Source: Erythrobacter sp. WG
GTDB lineage: Bacteria > Pseudomonadota > Alphaproteobacteria > Sphingomonadales > Sphingomonadaceae
Reading direction: 5' to 3'
DNA: 64,000 bases
NCBI RefSeq assembly: GCF_026586795.1
Contig: NZ_JAPFGY010000001.1
Span: 124,001-188,000, forward strand
In this document: piece by piece, positions 11,403-20,666 of the stretch
How positions within the stretch are numbered: position 1 is the first letter of the stretch
Layout of the letters: each line of letters begins with the position of its first letter
Made by a program: the position numbers and the translations under genes
The notes under the pieces: model-generated
Told to the model about the DNA's origin: nothing
Database searches by the model: none
What the model saw: the letters and a program-made list of their open reading frames with translations, nothing else

Positions 11403-11499
11403 ACGCGCACCCACCAAGCTTGGCGGGGGGAGGTCTCTCTCTCCCTCTCCCCTCCCCCCGCCTCACCCCGTTCCTCCTGCGAACGAACAGACTAGGCAC

Positions 11500-11533
11500 G
11501 GCCGGAGTAGCGAAAGCTCTCCGGCCTTTTTTT
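11500..11533 (+). terminator. intrinsic terminator of glnK-amtB
   Basis: GGCCGGAG (11500-11507) pairs with CTCCGGCC (11519-11526); AGC/GCT extend the stem around a GAAA tetraloop, and seven T follow. A second hairpin without a long T-run, GACCCCGC/GCGGGGTC, lies just after it (11539-11558). Confidence 0.92.
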
Positions 11534-11670
11534 GTTGCGACCCCGCCTCCGCGGGGTCGTCCTCGGTGCCGTTCCCTTCGCTGCGCTTCGGGGCACCTGC
11601 GGCTCGGCCGCGTGGCCTCGCGGCCCGTCCGTTGGCGGGCCGATATCAGCGCTTTATCATCAGGCCGGGT

Positions 11671-13260
11671 TTAAGTCCTCTCCGCCGCCATCACGAAGTC
11701 CGCGCAGCGCTCGCCGATCATGATGCTCGGCGCGTTGGTGTTGCCGCTGACCAGCTTGGGCATGATGCTCGCGTCCGCCACCCACAGCCCCTCAAGCCCG
11801 TTGAGCCGCAGCGTCGGATCGACCACCGCATCCTTGTCCGCGCCCATGCGGCAGGTGCCGACCGGGTGATAGACCGTGTCCGCGCGGGCCCGGATCAAAT
11901 CGTCGAGCGCCGCGTCGTCGGTGAGGTCGACCGGATGGCGATCCTTCGGCCCGTAGGCCATCAGCGGCGGCGCCTCGGCGATGCGGTGCGATAGGCGCAC
12001 GCCTGCGCGAAGGCACGCCATGTCGCGCTCGTCATCAAGGAAGTTGGGATCGATCACCGGCGCCGCAGCCGCGTCGTTGCTGGCCAGCCTCACCGTGCCC
12101 CGGCTCTCGGGTCGCAGCACGCAGGCGTGGAGCGAGAAGCCGTGCGCCTTCACCTTCTCGCGCCCGTGATCCTCGAGCACGGCGGGGACGAAATGCCACT
12201 GGATGTCGGGGGCGGGACTATCGGGCATGACGGTCCAGAAGCCCCCGGCTTCCGCGTAGCAGGTGGTCATCACCCCGGTGCGGCTGCGGCGGTGCTCGAC
12301 CATCGCGGCGAGCATCGTCAGCGTGCCCTTCAGGGACTGGCCCATCAGCACGTTGCTCTCCGTCTCCCAGCCAGAGACGTAGTCGATATGGTCCTGGAGG
12401 TTGCCGCCCACCGCCGGCCGGTCGAGCACCACGTCGATGCCGTGCGCCTTGAGGTGCTCGGCCGGGCCGATGCCGGACAGCATCAGGATCTGGGGGGAGT
12501 TGAAGGCGCCAGCCGAAAGGATCACCCCGCGGCGCGCCAGCAGCGTCTCGCGCTTGCCCTTGCGGCGGATCTGCACGCCGGTGACGCGCCCCGCCTCGAT
12601 CACCAGCTTCTCGACCAGCGTGTTGGTGCGCACCGAGACATTGCCCTGATCGCGGACCGGCTCCACGTAGGCGCGCGCCGCCGACCAGCGTTCGCCCTTG
12701 CGCTGGGTCACCTGGTAGAGGCCGAAGCCGTCCTGGCGCGCGCCGTTGAAATCGGGATTGGTGCGCAGCTGAAGCGCGGCGGCCGCTTCCACGAAGGCGC
12801 GGCTCGCGGGGTTGGCGTGCTTCTGATCCTCGACGAACAAGGGGCCGCCCGCGCCGTGGTAATCATCGCCCCCGCGCTCGTTCGCCTCGGCGCGCTTGAA
12901 GTAGGGGAGCACGTCGTCATAGGCCCAGCCGGTGCAGCCTTCGGCGGCCCAGTTGTCGTAATCCCAGCGGTTGCCGCGGATATAGACCATCGCGTTGATT
13001 GCCGACGAGCCGCCGAGGCCCCTTCCGCGCGGCTGGTAGCCGGTGCGGCCTTTCAGGCCCTTCTGCGGGACCGTCTCGTAGCGGTAGTTCGAGGCATCGG
13101 GGATGAAGGGCATGAAGCCCGGCGTCTTGACCCACACGGTGTTGTTGTGCCCGCCCGCCTCGATGAGGCAGACGCGCCGCGTGCCGTCCACCGCGAGCCT
13201 TCCGGTGACGGCGCTGCCCGCGCTCCCACCGCCGATGACGATGTAGTCGAAACTTTCCAT
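11671..13260 (-). CDS. GMC family FAD-dependent oxidoreductase (choline/alcohol dehydrogenase-like)
   Basis: A 529-residue flavoprotein of the glucose-methanol-choline family, which oxidises alcohols to aldehydes. The FAD motif IVIGGGSAGS is at residues 7-16, the first GMC signature RGRGLGGSSAINAM near 85-98, and the C-terminal FAD/active-site part has HPVGTCRMG and SGNTNAPSIM. The start at 13260 has AGGGAGAG upstream. It is the last gene of a minus-strand group and follows the broken desaturase by 23 bases, so it was probably expressed with it. The substrate is unknown; choline, long-chain alcohols and polyethylene glycol are all handled by relatives. Confidence 0.88.
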   Translation of the reverse strand: MESFDYIVIGGGSAGSAVTGRLAVDGTRRVCLIEAGGHNNTVWVKTPGFMPFIPDASNYRYETVPQKGLKGRTGYQPRGRGLGGSSAINAMVYIRGNRWDYDNWAAEGCTGWAYDDVLPYFKRAEANERGGDDYHGAGGPLFVEDQKHANPASRAFVEAAAALQLRTNPDFNGARQDGFGLYQVTQRKGERWSAARAYVEPVRDQGNVSVRTNTLVEKLVIEAGRVTGVQIRRKGKRETLLARRGVILSAGAFNSPQILMLSGIGPAEHLKAHGIDVVLDRPAVGGNLQDHIDYVSGWETESNVLMGQSLKGTLTMLAAMVEHRRSRTGVMTTCYAEAGGFWTVMPDSPAPDIQWHFVPAVLEDHGREKVKAHGFSLHACVLRPESRGTVRLASNDAAAAPVIDPNFLDDERDMACLRAGVRLSHRIAEAPPLMAYGPKDRHPVDLTDDAALDDLIRARADTVYHPVGTCRMGADKDAVVDPTLRLNGLEGLWVADASIMPKLVSGNTNAPSIMIGERCADFVMAAERT

Positions 13261-13283
13261 GATCTCTCCCTCTGGGGGGAGAC

Positions 13284-14243
13284 TTAAGCAGCTTCCGCGC
13301 TGCCCGCAATCGGGTTTCGATCCGCCACTGATGGGGTGGCAGGTGCAGCCGTGCCGATCCGCCGCTGCCAACGGGCGCGGATCATGTCGCTGGTCTCGCG
13401 GCTGCCGTCATGGCTCCAGCCGGGCTCGCGCAGGAGGTAGGACAGCTTGTGCCGCCACGGTGCACGGGCGATGTCGGTCAGCATGCCCGCCCACTCGTGG
13501 AACACCGCCCACAGGAGGTTGAAGCTGCCGAGCTGCTTGACGATTCCGTAGCGGATCGGCTCGTCGTCGACCTCGGGCGTGAAGGTGCCGAACATCCGGT
13601 CCCAGACGATGAAGACTCCCGCGTAATTGGTGTCGAGATAGCGCGGGTTCGTCGCATGGTGGACGCGGTGGTGCGAGGGCGTGTTCATCACCGCCTCGAA
13701 CTACGCCGGCATCCTTCGAATCGCCTCGGTGTGGATCCAGAACTGGTAGATGAGGTTGAACCCGCCGCAGATCGCGATCATCGCCGGGTGGAAGCCCAAG
13801 AGCACCAGCGGCACCGCGAAGAGGAAGCCAAAGGTGAACATCCCGGTCCACGTCTGCCTCAAGGCGGTGGAGAGGTTGTAGTGCTGGCTCGAATGGTGGT
13901 TCACGTGGCTCGCCCACATCCAGCGGATGCGGTGCCCCGCGCGGTGAACCCAGTAATACTTGAGATCGTCCAGCACGAAGCAGACCGGCCAAGCCCACCA
14001 GACGGTCCACCACTCCGGGCCGAAATCGAAGATGCGGTATTCGTAGGTCTTGATGAACAGTGCGAGCGCAAATCCGCCGAGCAGCGCGCCCGCCACGGTC
14101 GATCCCAGGCCGAACATGAGGCTGACCAGCGTGTCCTTCGGCTCGTAAGCCTCGGGCGCGCGCAGCTTCGCCCAGATCATCTCGGCGAGCACCGCCACCA
14201 CGAACAGCGGCACAGCATATTGGGTCGGATTGAAGTCAGGCAT
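13284..14243 (-). pseudogene. sterol desaturase/fatty acid hydroxylase interrupted by one amber codon
   Basis: Membrane di-iron hydroxylase family. From 14243 the frame reads 180 residues to a TAG at 13703-13701, then continues in the same frame for 135 more to a normal stop at 13284. His boxes 1 and 2 (His100-His104 in HRAGH; His113, His116-117 in HVNHH) precede the stop; the third (NTPSHHRVHH) lies 9-15 residues after it, so the short product lacks an iron ligand set. The flanking text, MPA-stop-FEAVMNTPSHH, fits relatives that have PAWFE there, so TGG to TAG is the simplest change. It could also be a sequencing error or read-through. The N-terminus overlaps the preceding gene by 8 bases. 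Confidence 0.85.
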
Positions 14244-14658
14244 CCTGCCGGCCTCTTACCCCATCGATGGCGTCCGCCCAAGCCTGCGGGTCGGGGATGG
14301 CGAGGGCGACGGTGCCGAAGCGCGCCTCTCCCGGATCGACGACGAGGCGGTGCCCGTCAGGCGTCTCTTCCAGCCGCGCGCGCGCATTCGGGCCGAGCAC
14401 CCGGCCGGCAAAGCGGTTGCCGTGGCGCTTGATGAGCATGATCCGCCCGCCCGCATCGCGAGCCAAAGCGCCGACGCCATCCGCGTCGCAGGCGATGCAG
14501 GCAGGCGCGAAGCCGTCCTCGACCTCGCCTGCGGCGCGGCGCACGCCGAACTCGTTTTCGAGCCGCGGATCGCCGCCGAGCTTCAGCCACCAGGCGAGCC
14601 CCGCGAGCGCGAAGATCGCGAGCAGAGACGCGCCGGTCTGGACCGCCAGCGGCGACAT
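14236..14658 (-). CDS. small membrane-anchored protein, function unknown
   Basis: A 140-residue protein with one N-terminal membrane helix (ASLLAIFALAGLAWWLKLGG, residues 9-28) and a soluble remainder. I do not recognise the family with certainty. It sits one base after the stop of the phosphatase-like gene and overlaps the desaturase start, so the three are translationally coupled. The Cys pair ACIACDADG (about residues 53-61) could bind metal or form a disulphide. A role linked to the membrane hydroxylase downstream is possible but only by position. Confidence 0.6.
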   Translation of the reverse strand: MSPLAVQTGASLLAIFALAGLAWWLKLGGDPRLENEFGVRRAAGEVEDGFAPACIACDADGVGALARDAGGRIMLIKRHGNRFAGRVLGPNARARLEETPDGHRLVVDPGEARFGTVALAIPDPQAWADAIDGVRGRQDA

Positions 14659-14659
14659 C

Positions 14660-15091
14660 TCAGCGCGCAGCGAGGACGTCGATCAGGCTGCGAATCGGGC
14701 TGACGTCGTAGCCCGCCTGGCCTGCGGTGCGGGCGATGGTTTCGGGGTCCACGCCCTGCTTGGCGCTCGCCAGCGCCCACAGCAGCGTGGAGCGGGTGCC
14801 CGAGCGGCAATAGGCGAGAATCGCCCCCTCGGCCTGGTCGAGCGCCTCGATCATCGCATCGACCTGCGGTTCGCTGAACCCGGCATGGCCGACGGGGATC
14901 GCGACGTAATTGAGCCCGGCAGCCGCTGCGGCATCGGCGATCTCGTCGCCCTGCGGCGCGTCGGGATCCTCGCCGTCAGGGCGGTTGTTGACGATCGTGG
15001 TGACACCGAGCGCCGCGGCCTCGGCGATATCGCCGAGCGCAAGCTGCGGGCTTACCAGTACATTTTCCGTCAGGCGGCGAAAATCGCTCAT
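14660..15091 (-). CDS. TIGR01244 family phosphatase/sulfurtransferase-like protein
   Basis: A 143-residue protein with a tyrosine-phosphatase-like fold. The active-site loop CRSGTR has Cys95 and Arg100, and RPDGEDPDAPQGDE (about residues 37-50) is a second conserved stretch of this family. The same domain is fused to beta-lactamase-like hydrolases such as Blh in other alphaproteobacteria, where it has been linked to sulfide handling. The ATG at 15091 is chosen because it gives the usual start (MSDFRRLTENVLVSPQL). It opens a four-gene minus-strand operon. Confidence 0.8.
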   Translation of the reverse strand: MSDFRRLTENVLVSPQLALGDIAEAAALGVTTIVNNRPDGEDPDAPQGDEIADAAAAAGLNYVAIPVGHAGFSEPQVDAMIEALDQAEGAILAYCRSGTRSTLLWALASAKQGVDPETIARTAGQAGYDVSPIRSLIDVLAAR

Positions 15092-15349
15092 GGCCTCTCG
15101 TGGCTCCCCTCTTCCTCTGGCAGGCTTCATGCCCAATGGCGCCCGGGCATACAAGCACCCTGCGCGGGCGGATTGCACAGGGCTTTGCATGGCGGGTGAT
15201 TTCGTTCGCAAAGCAAGCTTTTGTGCGCTATACCTTGTCTCACGTGCGTTGCCGGACCACAGGGTCGGCGCGTCTGCGTCCGGTGCGGCTCACTGTCCAC
15301 GACATCGGCGCAATGGAGTAGGGCAGTGTGGCAAGGTACGTTTTGATCT

Positions 15350-16123
15350 ATGGGTTACGATAGGGGACGCCGGCGCGGCCGCGACAAGCGCGACGGTTTC
15401 GGCGAAGATGGCTTCGATCCGTTCGGCGGCGGGAATGACGGTTTCCCGCCCCGCGATTTCGGCGGAGACCGTTTCGGGGGTGGTGACCGCTTCGGCGGCG
15501 GCGGCGACCGGTTCGGCGGCGGTGGCGGCGATCGCTACGGCGGCGGCGGCGGTGGCCCGCGCGGCGGGGGTGGCGGCTTCGGCGGCGGCCCGCGCAGCGG
15601 CGGCGGCGGGGGTGGCGGTTTCAGCCGTATGCCCGCCCAGATCGTCGGCACCGGCAAGGGCACCGTGAAGTTCTTCAACACTCAGAAGGGCTTCGGCTTC
15701 ATCCAGCAGGAAGGCGGCGGTGAGGACGTGTTCGTCCACATCAGCGCGGTCGAGCGTGCCGGCCTCGAAGGCCTCGCCGAGGGGCAGGAGCTCCAGTACA
15801 ACCTCGTGGACCGCGGCGGCAAGGTGTCGGCGCAGGACCTCCAGGTGGTGGGCGACGTGATCGCCGTGGCGGCCAAGCCTGCCGCCCCGCAGCGCGAGCT
15901 GACCGGGGAGCGCGCCAAGGGCACGGTCAAGTTCTTCAATGCGATGAAGGGCTTCGGCTTCCTCGTCCGCGACGACGGCCAGCCGGACGCCTTCGTGCAC
16001 ATCAGCGCGGTCGAGCGGTCGGGACTTGCCGGCATCAACGAGGGCGAGCGCTACGAATTCGATCTCGAGGTCGACCGACGCGGAAAGTACTCCGCCGTCA
16101 ATCTGGCTCCGATCGAAAGCTGA
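15350..16123 (+). CDS. double cold-shock domain protein with Gly/Arg-rich N-terminus
   Basis: A 257-residue RNA-binding protein. Residues 1-95 are a low-complexity Gly/Arg/Asp/Phe region with repeated FGGGGDRFGGG units that resembles eukaryotic RGG boxes. Two cold-shock domains follow, about residues 102-170 and 190-257, each with KGTVKFFN, the RNP-1 core KGFGF and a DVFVHISAVER-type RNP-2. Most bacterial Csp proteins are single 70-residue domains; tandem forms are typical of alphaproteobacteria, but the long glycine arm is less common. It probably acts as an RNA chaperone. It is monocistronic. Confidence 0.9.
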   Translation: MGYDRGRRRGRDKRDGFGEDGFDPFGGGNDGFPPRDFGGDRFGGGDRFGGGGDRFGGGGGDRYGGGGGGPRGGGGGFGGGPRSGGGGGGGFSRMPAQIVGTGKGTVKFFNTQKGFGFIQQEGGGEDVFVHISAVERAGLEGLAEGQELQYNLVDRGGKVSAQDLQVVGDVIAVAAKPAAPQRELTGERAKGTVKFFNAMKGFGFLVRDDGQPDAFVHISAVERSGLAGINEGERYEFDLEVDRRGKYSAVNLAPIES

Positions 16124-16257
16124 CCCGGCCGCAATCCGCTCCCCGCGGTTTGACCCAAGGGCAGCGGTAGAATAAACGGTAAAGCGGATGGCGGCTCTGG
16201 TTCAGGGCCGCCATTTGCGTTTCTCCCATCCACCAACGACCAATCAGGACACAGCTT

Positions 16258-17454
16258 ATGTCGACACCAGCGCTCATGCCCGTCTACCCGCGCAGCGGTG
16301 TGCGGCCGGTGCGAGGCGAGCACTGCCACCTGATCGACGAGAACGGCACCCGCTACCTCGATTTCGCAAGCGGCATCGCGGTCAACCTGCTCGGCCATTC
16401 GCACGCGGGGCTGATCGGCGCGATCCAGCAACAGGCGGCGACGCTGATGCACGTCTCCAACCTCTACGGCAGCCCGCAGGGCGAGAAACTGGCGCAATGG
16501 CTGGTCGACGTGACCTTCGGCGACACGGTGTTCTTCACCAACTCGGGCGCCGAGGCGTGCGAATGCGCGATCAAGACCGCGCGCGCCTATCACCAGAACG
16601 CGGAAGGGGGCGACACAAACCGCTTCGAGATCATCACCTTCCACAACGCCTTCCATGGCCGCACGATGGCGACGATCAGCGCGTCGAACCAGGAGAAGAT
16701 GCACCACGGTTTCTCGCCGCTGCTCAATGGGTTCAAATATGCGCCGTTCGACGATCTGGAAGCGGCCAAGTCGCTGATCGGGCCTAACACCGCCGGCATC
16801 ATGGTGGAGCCGATCCAGGGCGAGGGCGGCATCCGCCCGGCCTCGCCCGAATTCATGCAGGGCCTGCGCGACCTGTGCGACGAGCACGGGATCATGCTGA
16901 TCCTCGACGAGGTGCAGTGCGGCGTCGCGCGCACCGGCACCTTCTACGCCTACGAGCAGTACGGCATCGTCCCCGACATCCTCGCCACCGCCAAGGGCAT
17001 CGGCGGCGGCTTCCCGCTCGGCGCCTGCATCGCCACCGAGAAGGCCGCGCGCGGCATGACCTTCGGCACGCATGGCTCGACCTATGGTGGCAATCCGCTC
17101 GCCATGGCGGCGGGCATGGCGGTGATGGAAGCGGTCGCCAACGACGAGTTCCTCTCGTCCGTGCGCGAGAAGGGCGAACGCCTGCGCGCCCGGCTCGAAC
17201 AGTTCATCGGCAACTATCCCGAGCTCTTCGAGCTGGTGCGGGGCATGGGCCTGATGCTCGGGCTCAAGATGAGGATGGAGAGCCGCCCCTTCTACGTCCA
17301 CCTGCGCGACAACCACCAGCTGCTGACCGTGGCGGCGGGCGACAATACGCTGCGCATCCTCCCGCCGCTGGTAATCGGCGATGCGGAGATGGACGAATTC
17401 TTCGACAAGCTTTCCGCAGGCGCGGCGAGCTTCAAGGTGCCGGAGGCGGCATGA
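16258..17454 (+). CDS. argD: acetylornithine/succinyldiaminopimelate aminotransferase
   Basis: A 398-residue class III PLP aminotransferase acting in arginine synthesis (and often in lysine synthesis). The PLP lysine is Lys246 in [14 protein letters not shown], preceded by the [14 protein letters not shown] strand that binds the ring nitrogen. The N-terminus [27 protein letters not shown] is typical of ArgD. The stop overlaps the argF start (ATGA), so the two successive arginine enzymes are coupled. About 45 bases upstream there is a short inverted repeat (16188-16214) that may be a weak attenuator. Confidence 0.94.
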   Translation: MSTPALMPVYPRSGVRPVRGEHCHLIDENGTRYLDFASGIAVNLLGHSHAGLIGAIQQQAATLMHVSNLYGSPQGEKLAQWLVDVTFGDTVFFTNSGAEACECAIKTARAYHQNAEGGDTNRFEIITFHNAFHGRTMATISASNQEKMHHGFSPLLNGFKYAPFDDLEAAKSLIGPNTAGIMVEPIQGEGGIRPASPEFMQGLRDLCDEHGIMLILDEVQCGVARTGTFYAYEQYGIVPDILATAKGIGGGFPLGACIATEKAARGMTFGTHGSTYGGNPLAMAAGMAVMEAVANDEFLSSVREKGERLRARLEQFIGNYPELFELVRGMGLMLGLKMRMESRPFYVHLRDNHQLLTVAAGDNTLRILPPLVIGDAEMDEFFDKLSAGAASFKVPEAA

Positions 17455-18401
17455 GCGGGGGCAAGGGGGCGATCCGCCACTTCCTCGATCTCGGCGATGC
17501 CGGGGGCGATGCCATCGCGGCGATGGTGGGTGACGCGATCGATCGCAAGGCGGCGCGCAGCCATCTGCCGAAGGGCGCGCCCGATCCGGACGCGCCGCTC
17601 AAGGGCCGCGTGCTGGCGCTGGTGTTCGAGAAGAACTCGACCCGCACCCGTGTCAGCTTCGACATCGCGATGCGCCAGCTGGGCGGCTCGGTGCTGCTGC
17701 TGGACTCCGCATCGAGCCAGCTCGGGCGGGGGGAAAGCATCGCCGACACCGCCCGCGTGCTGAGCCGGATGGTCGACGGTATCATGCTGCGCACCGACGA
17801 TCACGCCAAGATCGAGGAAATGGCGGCCCACGCCAGCGTGCCGGTCATCAACGGCCTCACCGATCTCTCGCACCCCTGCCAGATCGTCGCCGACCTGCTG
17901 ACGGTGATCGAGCAGGGCAAGGCGCTGCCCGGCCTCGAGGTCGCGTGGTTCGGGGACGGGAACAACGTGCTGCACTCGATCCTCGAGGCGGCGGGGCTGA
18001 TGAAGTTCAACGTCCGCGTGGCGGTGCCGCAGGGCTACGAACCCGATCCGGCGATCGTCGCGCTCGCCCGCGAGCGCGGCGCGCAGGTGACGTTGACGCA
18101 AGATGCCGCGGCGGCGGCGCGCGGGGCGGACGTGATCGTCACCGACACCTGGGTCTCGATGGGTCAGGCCCACGCCGAGGAAAAGCTCGCGGCGATGGCG
18201 CCCTATCAGGTCAACGCCGCGCTGATGGGCGAGGCCAAGCCCGATGCCCTCTTCCTCCATTGCCTCCCCGCCCATGTCGGCGAGGAAGTCAGCGAGGAGG
18301 TGTTCGAGGGTCCGCAGTCGGTCGTGTTCGACGAGGCGGAGAATCGCATCCACGCGCAGAAATCGGTGCTGCTCTGGGCTTTCGGGTTGCTCGGCGAGTG
18401 A
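17451..18401 (+). CDS. argF: ornithine carbamoyltransferase
   Basis: This 316-residue enzyme makes citrulline from ornithine and carbamoyl phosphate. The carbamoyl phosphate loop STRTR is near residue 64, HPCQ near 143, and the ornithine-side signature [16 protein letters not shown] near 270. The ATG at 17451 overlaps the argD stop and gives the normal length. hslO follows after 56 bases. Confidence 0.95.
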   Translation: MSGGKGAIRHFLDLGDAGGDAIAAMVGDAIDRKAARSHLPKGAPDPDAPLKGRVLALVFEKNSTRTRVSFDIAMRQLGGSVLLLDSASSQLGRGESIADTARVLSRMVDGIMLRTDDHAKIEEMAAHASVPVINGLTDLSHPCQIVADLLTVIEQGKALPGLEVAWFGDGNNVLHSILEAAGLMKFNVRVAVPQGYEPDPAIVALARERGAQVTLTQDAAAAARGADVIVTDTWVSMGQAHAEEKLAAMAPYQVNAALMGEAKPDALFLHCLPAHVGEEVSEEVFEGPQSVVFDEAENRIHAQKSVLLWAFGLLGE

Positions 18402-18457
18402 CTGGCGCGCCCGGGGGGTCTTTCGCCTGACACGAAGGCTCCCCATATGGCCTGGCA

Positions 18458-19363
18458 ATGACCGACACCGCCACCGCCACCACCGCCGAAACCTTCTCCG
18501 ACACCCTGCTGGGCTTCACCCTGCCGGGCCGCAATGCGCGCGGGCGCATCGTGCGCATGGAGGGTGTGCTCGAGGAGGTGCTCTCGGCGCACAATTATCC
18601 CGCCCCGATCACGCATCTCCTCAGCGAGGCGTTGGTGCTGGGCGCGTTGATGGGCGGGCTGCTCAAGGGCGAGCACGCGCAGATGACCTTGCAGGCGCAG
18701 ACCCAGGGCGGGATCGTCAGCCTGCTGGTGTGCGATTATCGCGCCGGCGCGGTGCGCGGCTATGCCGATTTCGATGCGGAGCGGCTGGCGAAGCTGGGCG
18801 CCAACCCCGGCCTCGCCGCGCTGTTCGGCGAGGGCTACCTCGCGATCACCTTCGAGACCGAGGGGCGCCAGCGCTATCAGGGCATCGTGCCGCTCGAGGG
18901 CGACAGCCTTGCCGCGGCCTGCGAGAGCTATTTCAGCCAATCGGAGCAGATCCCGACGCTGATCCGCGTCGCCAGCCGCTCGGGCGCGGGCGGGCGCATC
19001 GCGGCGGGCCTCCTGATCCAGCACCTTCCCGATGGCGAGGAGGGCCGCGAGCGCCTCCACGTGCGCATGGACCATCCCGATTGGGAGCACGTTGCGATCC
19101 TCGGCGGCACCATCGGCCACGACGAACTGCTCGACCCGCGCCTGTCGCTGGAAGCGATCGCCTGGCGGTTGTTCCACGAGGAGGAGGAGGTGCGCGTCCA
19201 GCCCGGCGCCGCGCTCAGCCGCGGCTGCCGTTGCTCCGCCGCGCATTACGAGGCGATCATCGCCCGCTTCCCTGCGGATGAACAGGCGGAAATGCGCGGG
19301 GAAGACGGGATCATCGCCGTCGACTGCGCTTTCTGTTCGCGCACATTCGCGCTCGCGATCTGA
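18458..19363 (+). CDS. hslO: Hsp33 family redox-regulated molecular chaperone
   Basis: Hsp33 is a holdase that becomes active when oxidants release its zinc. The 301-residue protein shows the N-terminal chaperone fold and, at the C-terminus, the four zinc cysteines as CRC (in RGCRCSAAHYE) and CAFC (in VDCAFCSRTF). The usual heat/oxidative-stress role is inferred from family knowledge. It follows argF closely and may share its transcript. Confidence 0.93.
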   Translation: MTDTATATTAETFSDTLLGFTLPGRNARGRIVRMEGVLEEVLSAHNYPAPITHLLSEALVLGALMGGLLKGEHAQMTLQAQTQGGIVSLLVCDYRAGAVRGYADFDAERLAKLGANPGLAALFGEGYLAITFETEGRQRYQGIVPLEGDSLAAACESYFSQSEQIPTLIRVASRSGAGGRIAAGLLIQHLPDGEEGRERLHVRMDHPDWEHVAILGGTIGHDELLDPRLSLEAIAWRLFHEEEEVRVQPGAALSRGCRCSAAHYEAIIARFPADEQAEMRGEDGIIAVDCAFCSRTFALAI

Positions 19364-19449
19364 TCGCGAAGGCCGAAAAAGTGCCCCACGGCGCGACAAT
19401 GACCAATTTGTGCAATCCGCCCGGCGAAGATACGGGCAAAAGGACGGGA

Positions 19450-19869
19450 ATGACCAAGCGAACGGACAGCCTGAAGCGGGTGCTGACCCTCACCGCAGTT
19501 GCGGCCGGGGGCGCGCTGTTCCTTGCGGTGCCGGGGCTCGCCCAGGGCGAGGGGCTCGAGATGCTCGGCACGCTGTCCAAGGGCGAATGGACGATCAAGC
19601 AGCGCGGCGGCGCGCCGGAGCGCAAGATCTGCGTCCGCTCGGGCGCCGAGCTGATCCAGCTCGTGCACCGCGAGAGCGGGTGCAGCCAGTTCGTGGTGGA
19701 AGACGGGGCGGCGCGGGTGACGGTGCAGTACACCTGCCCGGGCAACGGCTATGCCCGCACCAGCATCCGCAAGGAGACCGGCGCGCTCGTCCAGATGGAA
19801 AGCCAGGGCATCCACAACGGCACGCCCTTCGAGATCACCGCCGAGGGGCGTCGCACCGGCGGGTGCTGA
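19450..19869 (+). CDS. secreted DUF3617-like protein
   Basis: A 139-residue protein with a Sec signal peptide (VLTLTAVAAGGALFLAVPGLAQ, about residues 11-32) and two cysteine pairs in the mature part (ICVRSG, SGCSQF, YTCPG, TGGC). The pattern GEWTIKQR near the N-terminus and the spaced cysteines resemble the periplasmic DUF3617 family common in sphingomonads; the function is unknown. The ATG at 19450 has AAAAGGACGGGA just before it; in-frame starts at 19381 (GTG) and 19399 would spoil the signal peptide. Confidence 0.65.
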   Translation: MTKRTDSLKRVLTLTAVAAGGALFLAVPGLAQGEGLEMLGTLSKGEWTIKQRGGAPERKICVRSGAELIQLVHRESGCSQFVVEDGAARVTVQYTCPGNGYARTSIRKETGALVQMESQGIHNGTPFEITAEGRRTGGC

Positions 19870-19916
19870 GCTGCGGCGGCGATTGCCTTCGCGCGAACCC
19901 GTGGTAGGGCCGCGCC

Positions 19917-20615
19917 ATGAGCGCTTCTCGCATGACGTCTGAAACACCGCTGGCGGTGGTCCTGCTGTCGGGCGGGCTGGATTCGATGGTGACGGCGGCG
20001 CTCGCGCAGGAGGCCGGCTTCACGGTCCACGCGCTGACGGTGGACTACGGGCAGCGCCACAAGCGCGAGCTCGAATCCGCCGCGCGCATCGCCGAACGGC
20101 TGGGCCTCGCCCGGCACACCCGCATCGCGCTCGACTTGCGGGCATTCGGCGGATCGGCCCTGACCGACGCGATCGCCGTGCCCAAGGGCGGCGTGGGCGA
20201 GGATATCCCGGTCACCTATGTGCCCGCGCGCAATCTCGTCTTCCTCGCGCTGACCACGGCCTGCGCGGAAGCCGCCGGCGCGCGCGACGTGTTCATCGGG
20301 GTCAACGCGCTCGACTATTCGGGCTACCCCGATTGCCGTCCGGAATTCATCGCCAGCTTCGCCGAGACCGCGCGGCTCGGCACGAAGGCGGGGGTGGAGG
20401 GCGCGCCCTTCACCATCCACGCGCCGCTCCAGCACATGACCAAGGCCGACATTGCCCGCGAATGCGCGCGGCTCGGCCTCGATCCGGCGTGGAGCTGGTC
20501 CTGCTACGACCCGACGCCCGACGGGATGGCCTGCGGGCTGTGCGATTCCTGCCGCCTCAGGAAAAAGGGTTTTGCCGAGGCGGGGATTGCCGATAGCACG
20601 CCCTACAAGGCCTGA
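19917..20615 (+). CDS. queC: 7-cyano-7-deazaguanine synthase
   Basis: QueC makes preQ0 in the queuosine pathway from 7-carboxy-7-deazaguanine, ATP and ammonia. The 232-residue protein has the PP-loop SGGLDS (residues 18-23) and a C-terminal zinc site with cysteines in SWSCYDPT and ACGLCDSCRLR. It is of normal length. No other queuosine gene and no preQ1 riboswitch is visible next to it. Confidence 0.95.
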   Translation: MSASRMTSETPLAVVLLSGGLDSMVTAALAQEAGFTVHALTVDYGQRHKRELESAARIAERLGLARHTRIALDLRAFGGSALTDAIAVPKGGVGEDIPVTYVPARNLVFLALTTACAEAAGARDVFIGVNALDYSGYPDCRPEFIASFAETARLGTKAGVEGAPFTIHAPLQHMTKADIARECARLGLDPAWSWSCYDPTPDGMACGLCDSCRLRKKGFAEAGIADSTPYKA

Positions 20616-20666
20616 CGGGCCAGGCGGCCGGTGAGGGTCGCAAGCGAACGGGATAGGGGATCGGCA

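Noticed and set aside
11532..11994. Short plus-strand frames after the glnK-amtB terminator
   Set aside because: They begin in hairpin DNA and run antisense into the GMC oxidoreductase; products are Arg/Pro-rich shadows.
13902..13907. CACGTG core in the desaturase pseudogene as parS
   Set aside because: Only the core and part of one arm match; it is explained by the coding sequence.
15420..15630. Repeated GGCGGCGGC units as a CRISPR or satellite
   Set aside because: They encode the glycine-rich arm of the cold-shock protein; spacing is irregular and there are no spacers. No CRISPR array was seen in the window.
16188..16214. ATGGCGGC/GCCGCCAT hairpin before argD as an arginine attenuator
   Set aside because: Eight base pairs, an 11-base loop and no T-run; too weak to call as a feature.
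19870..19916. preQ1 riboswitch before queC
   Set aside because: The gap is only 47 bases and lacks the small pseudoknot and A-rich tail expected.
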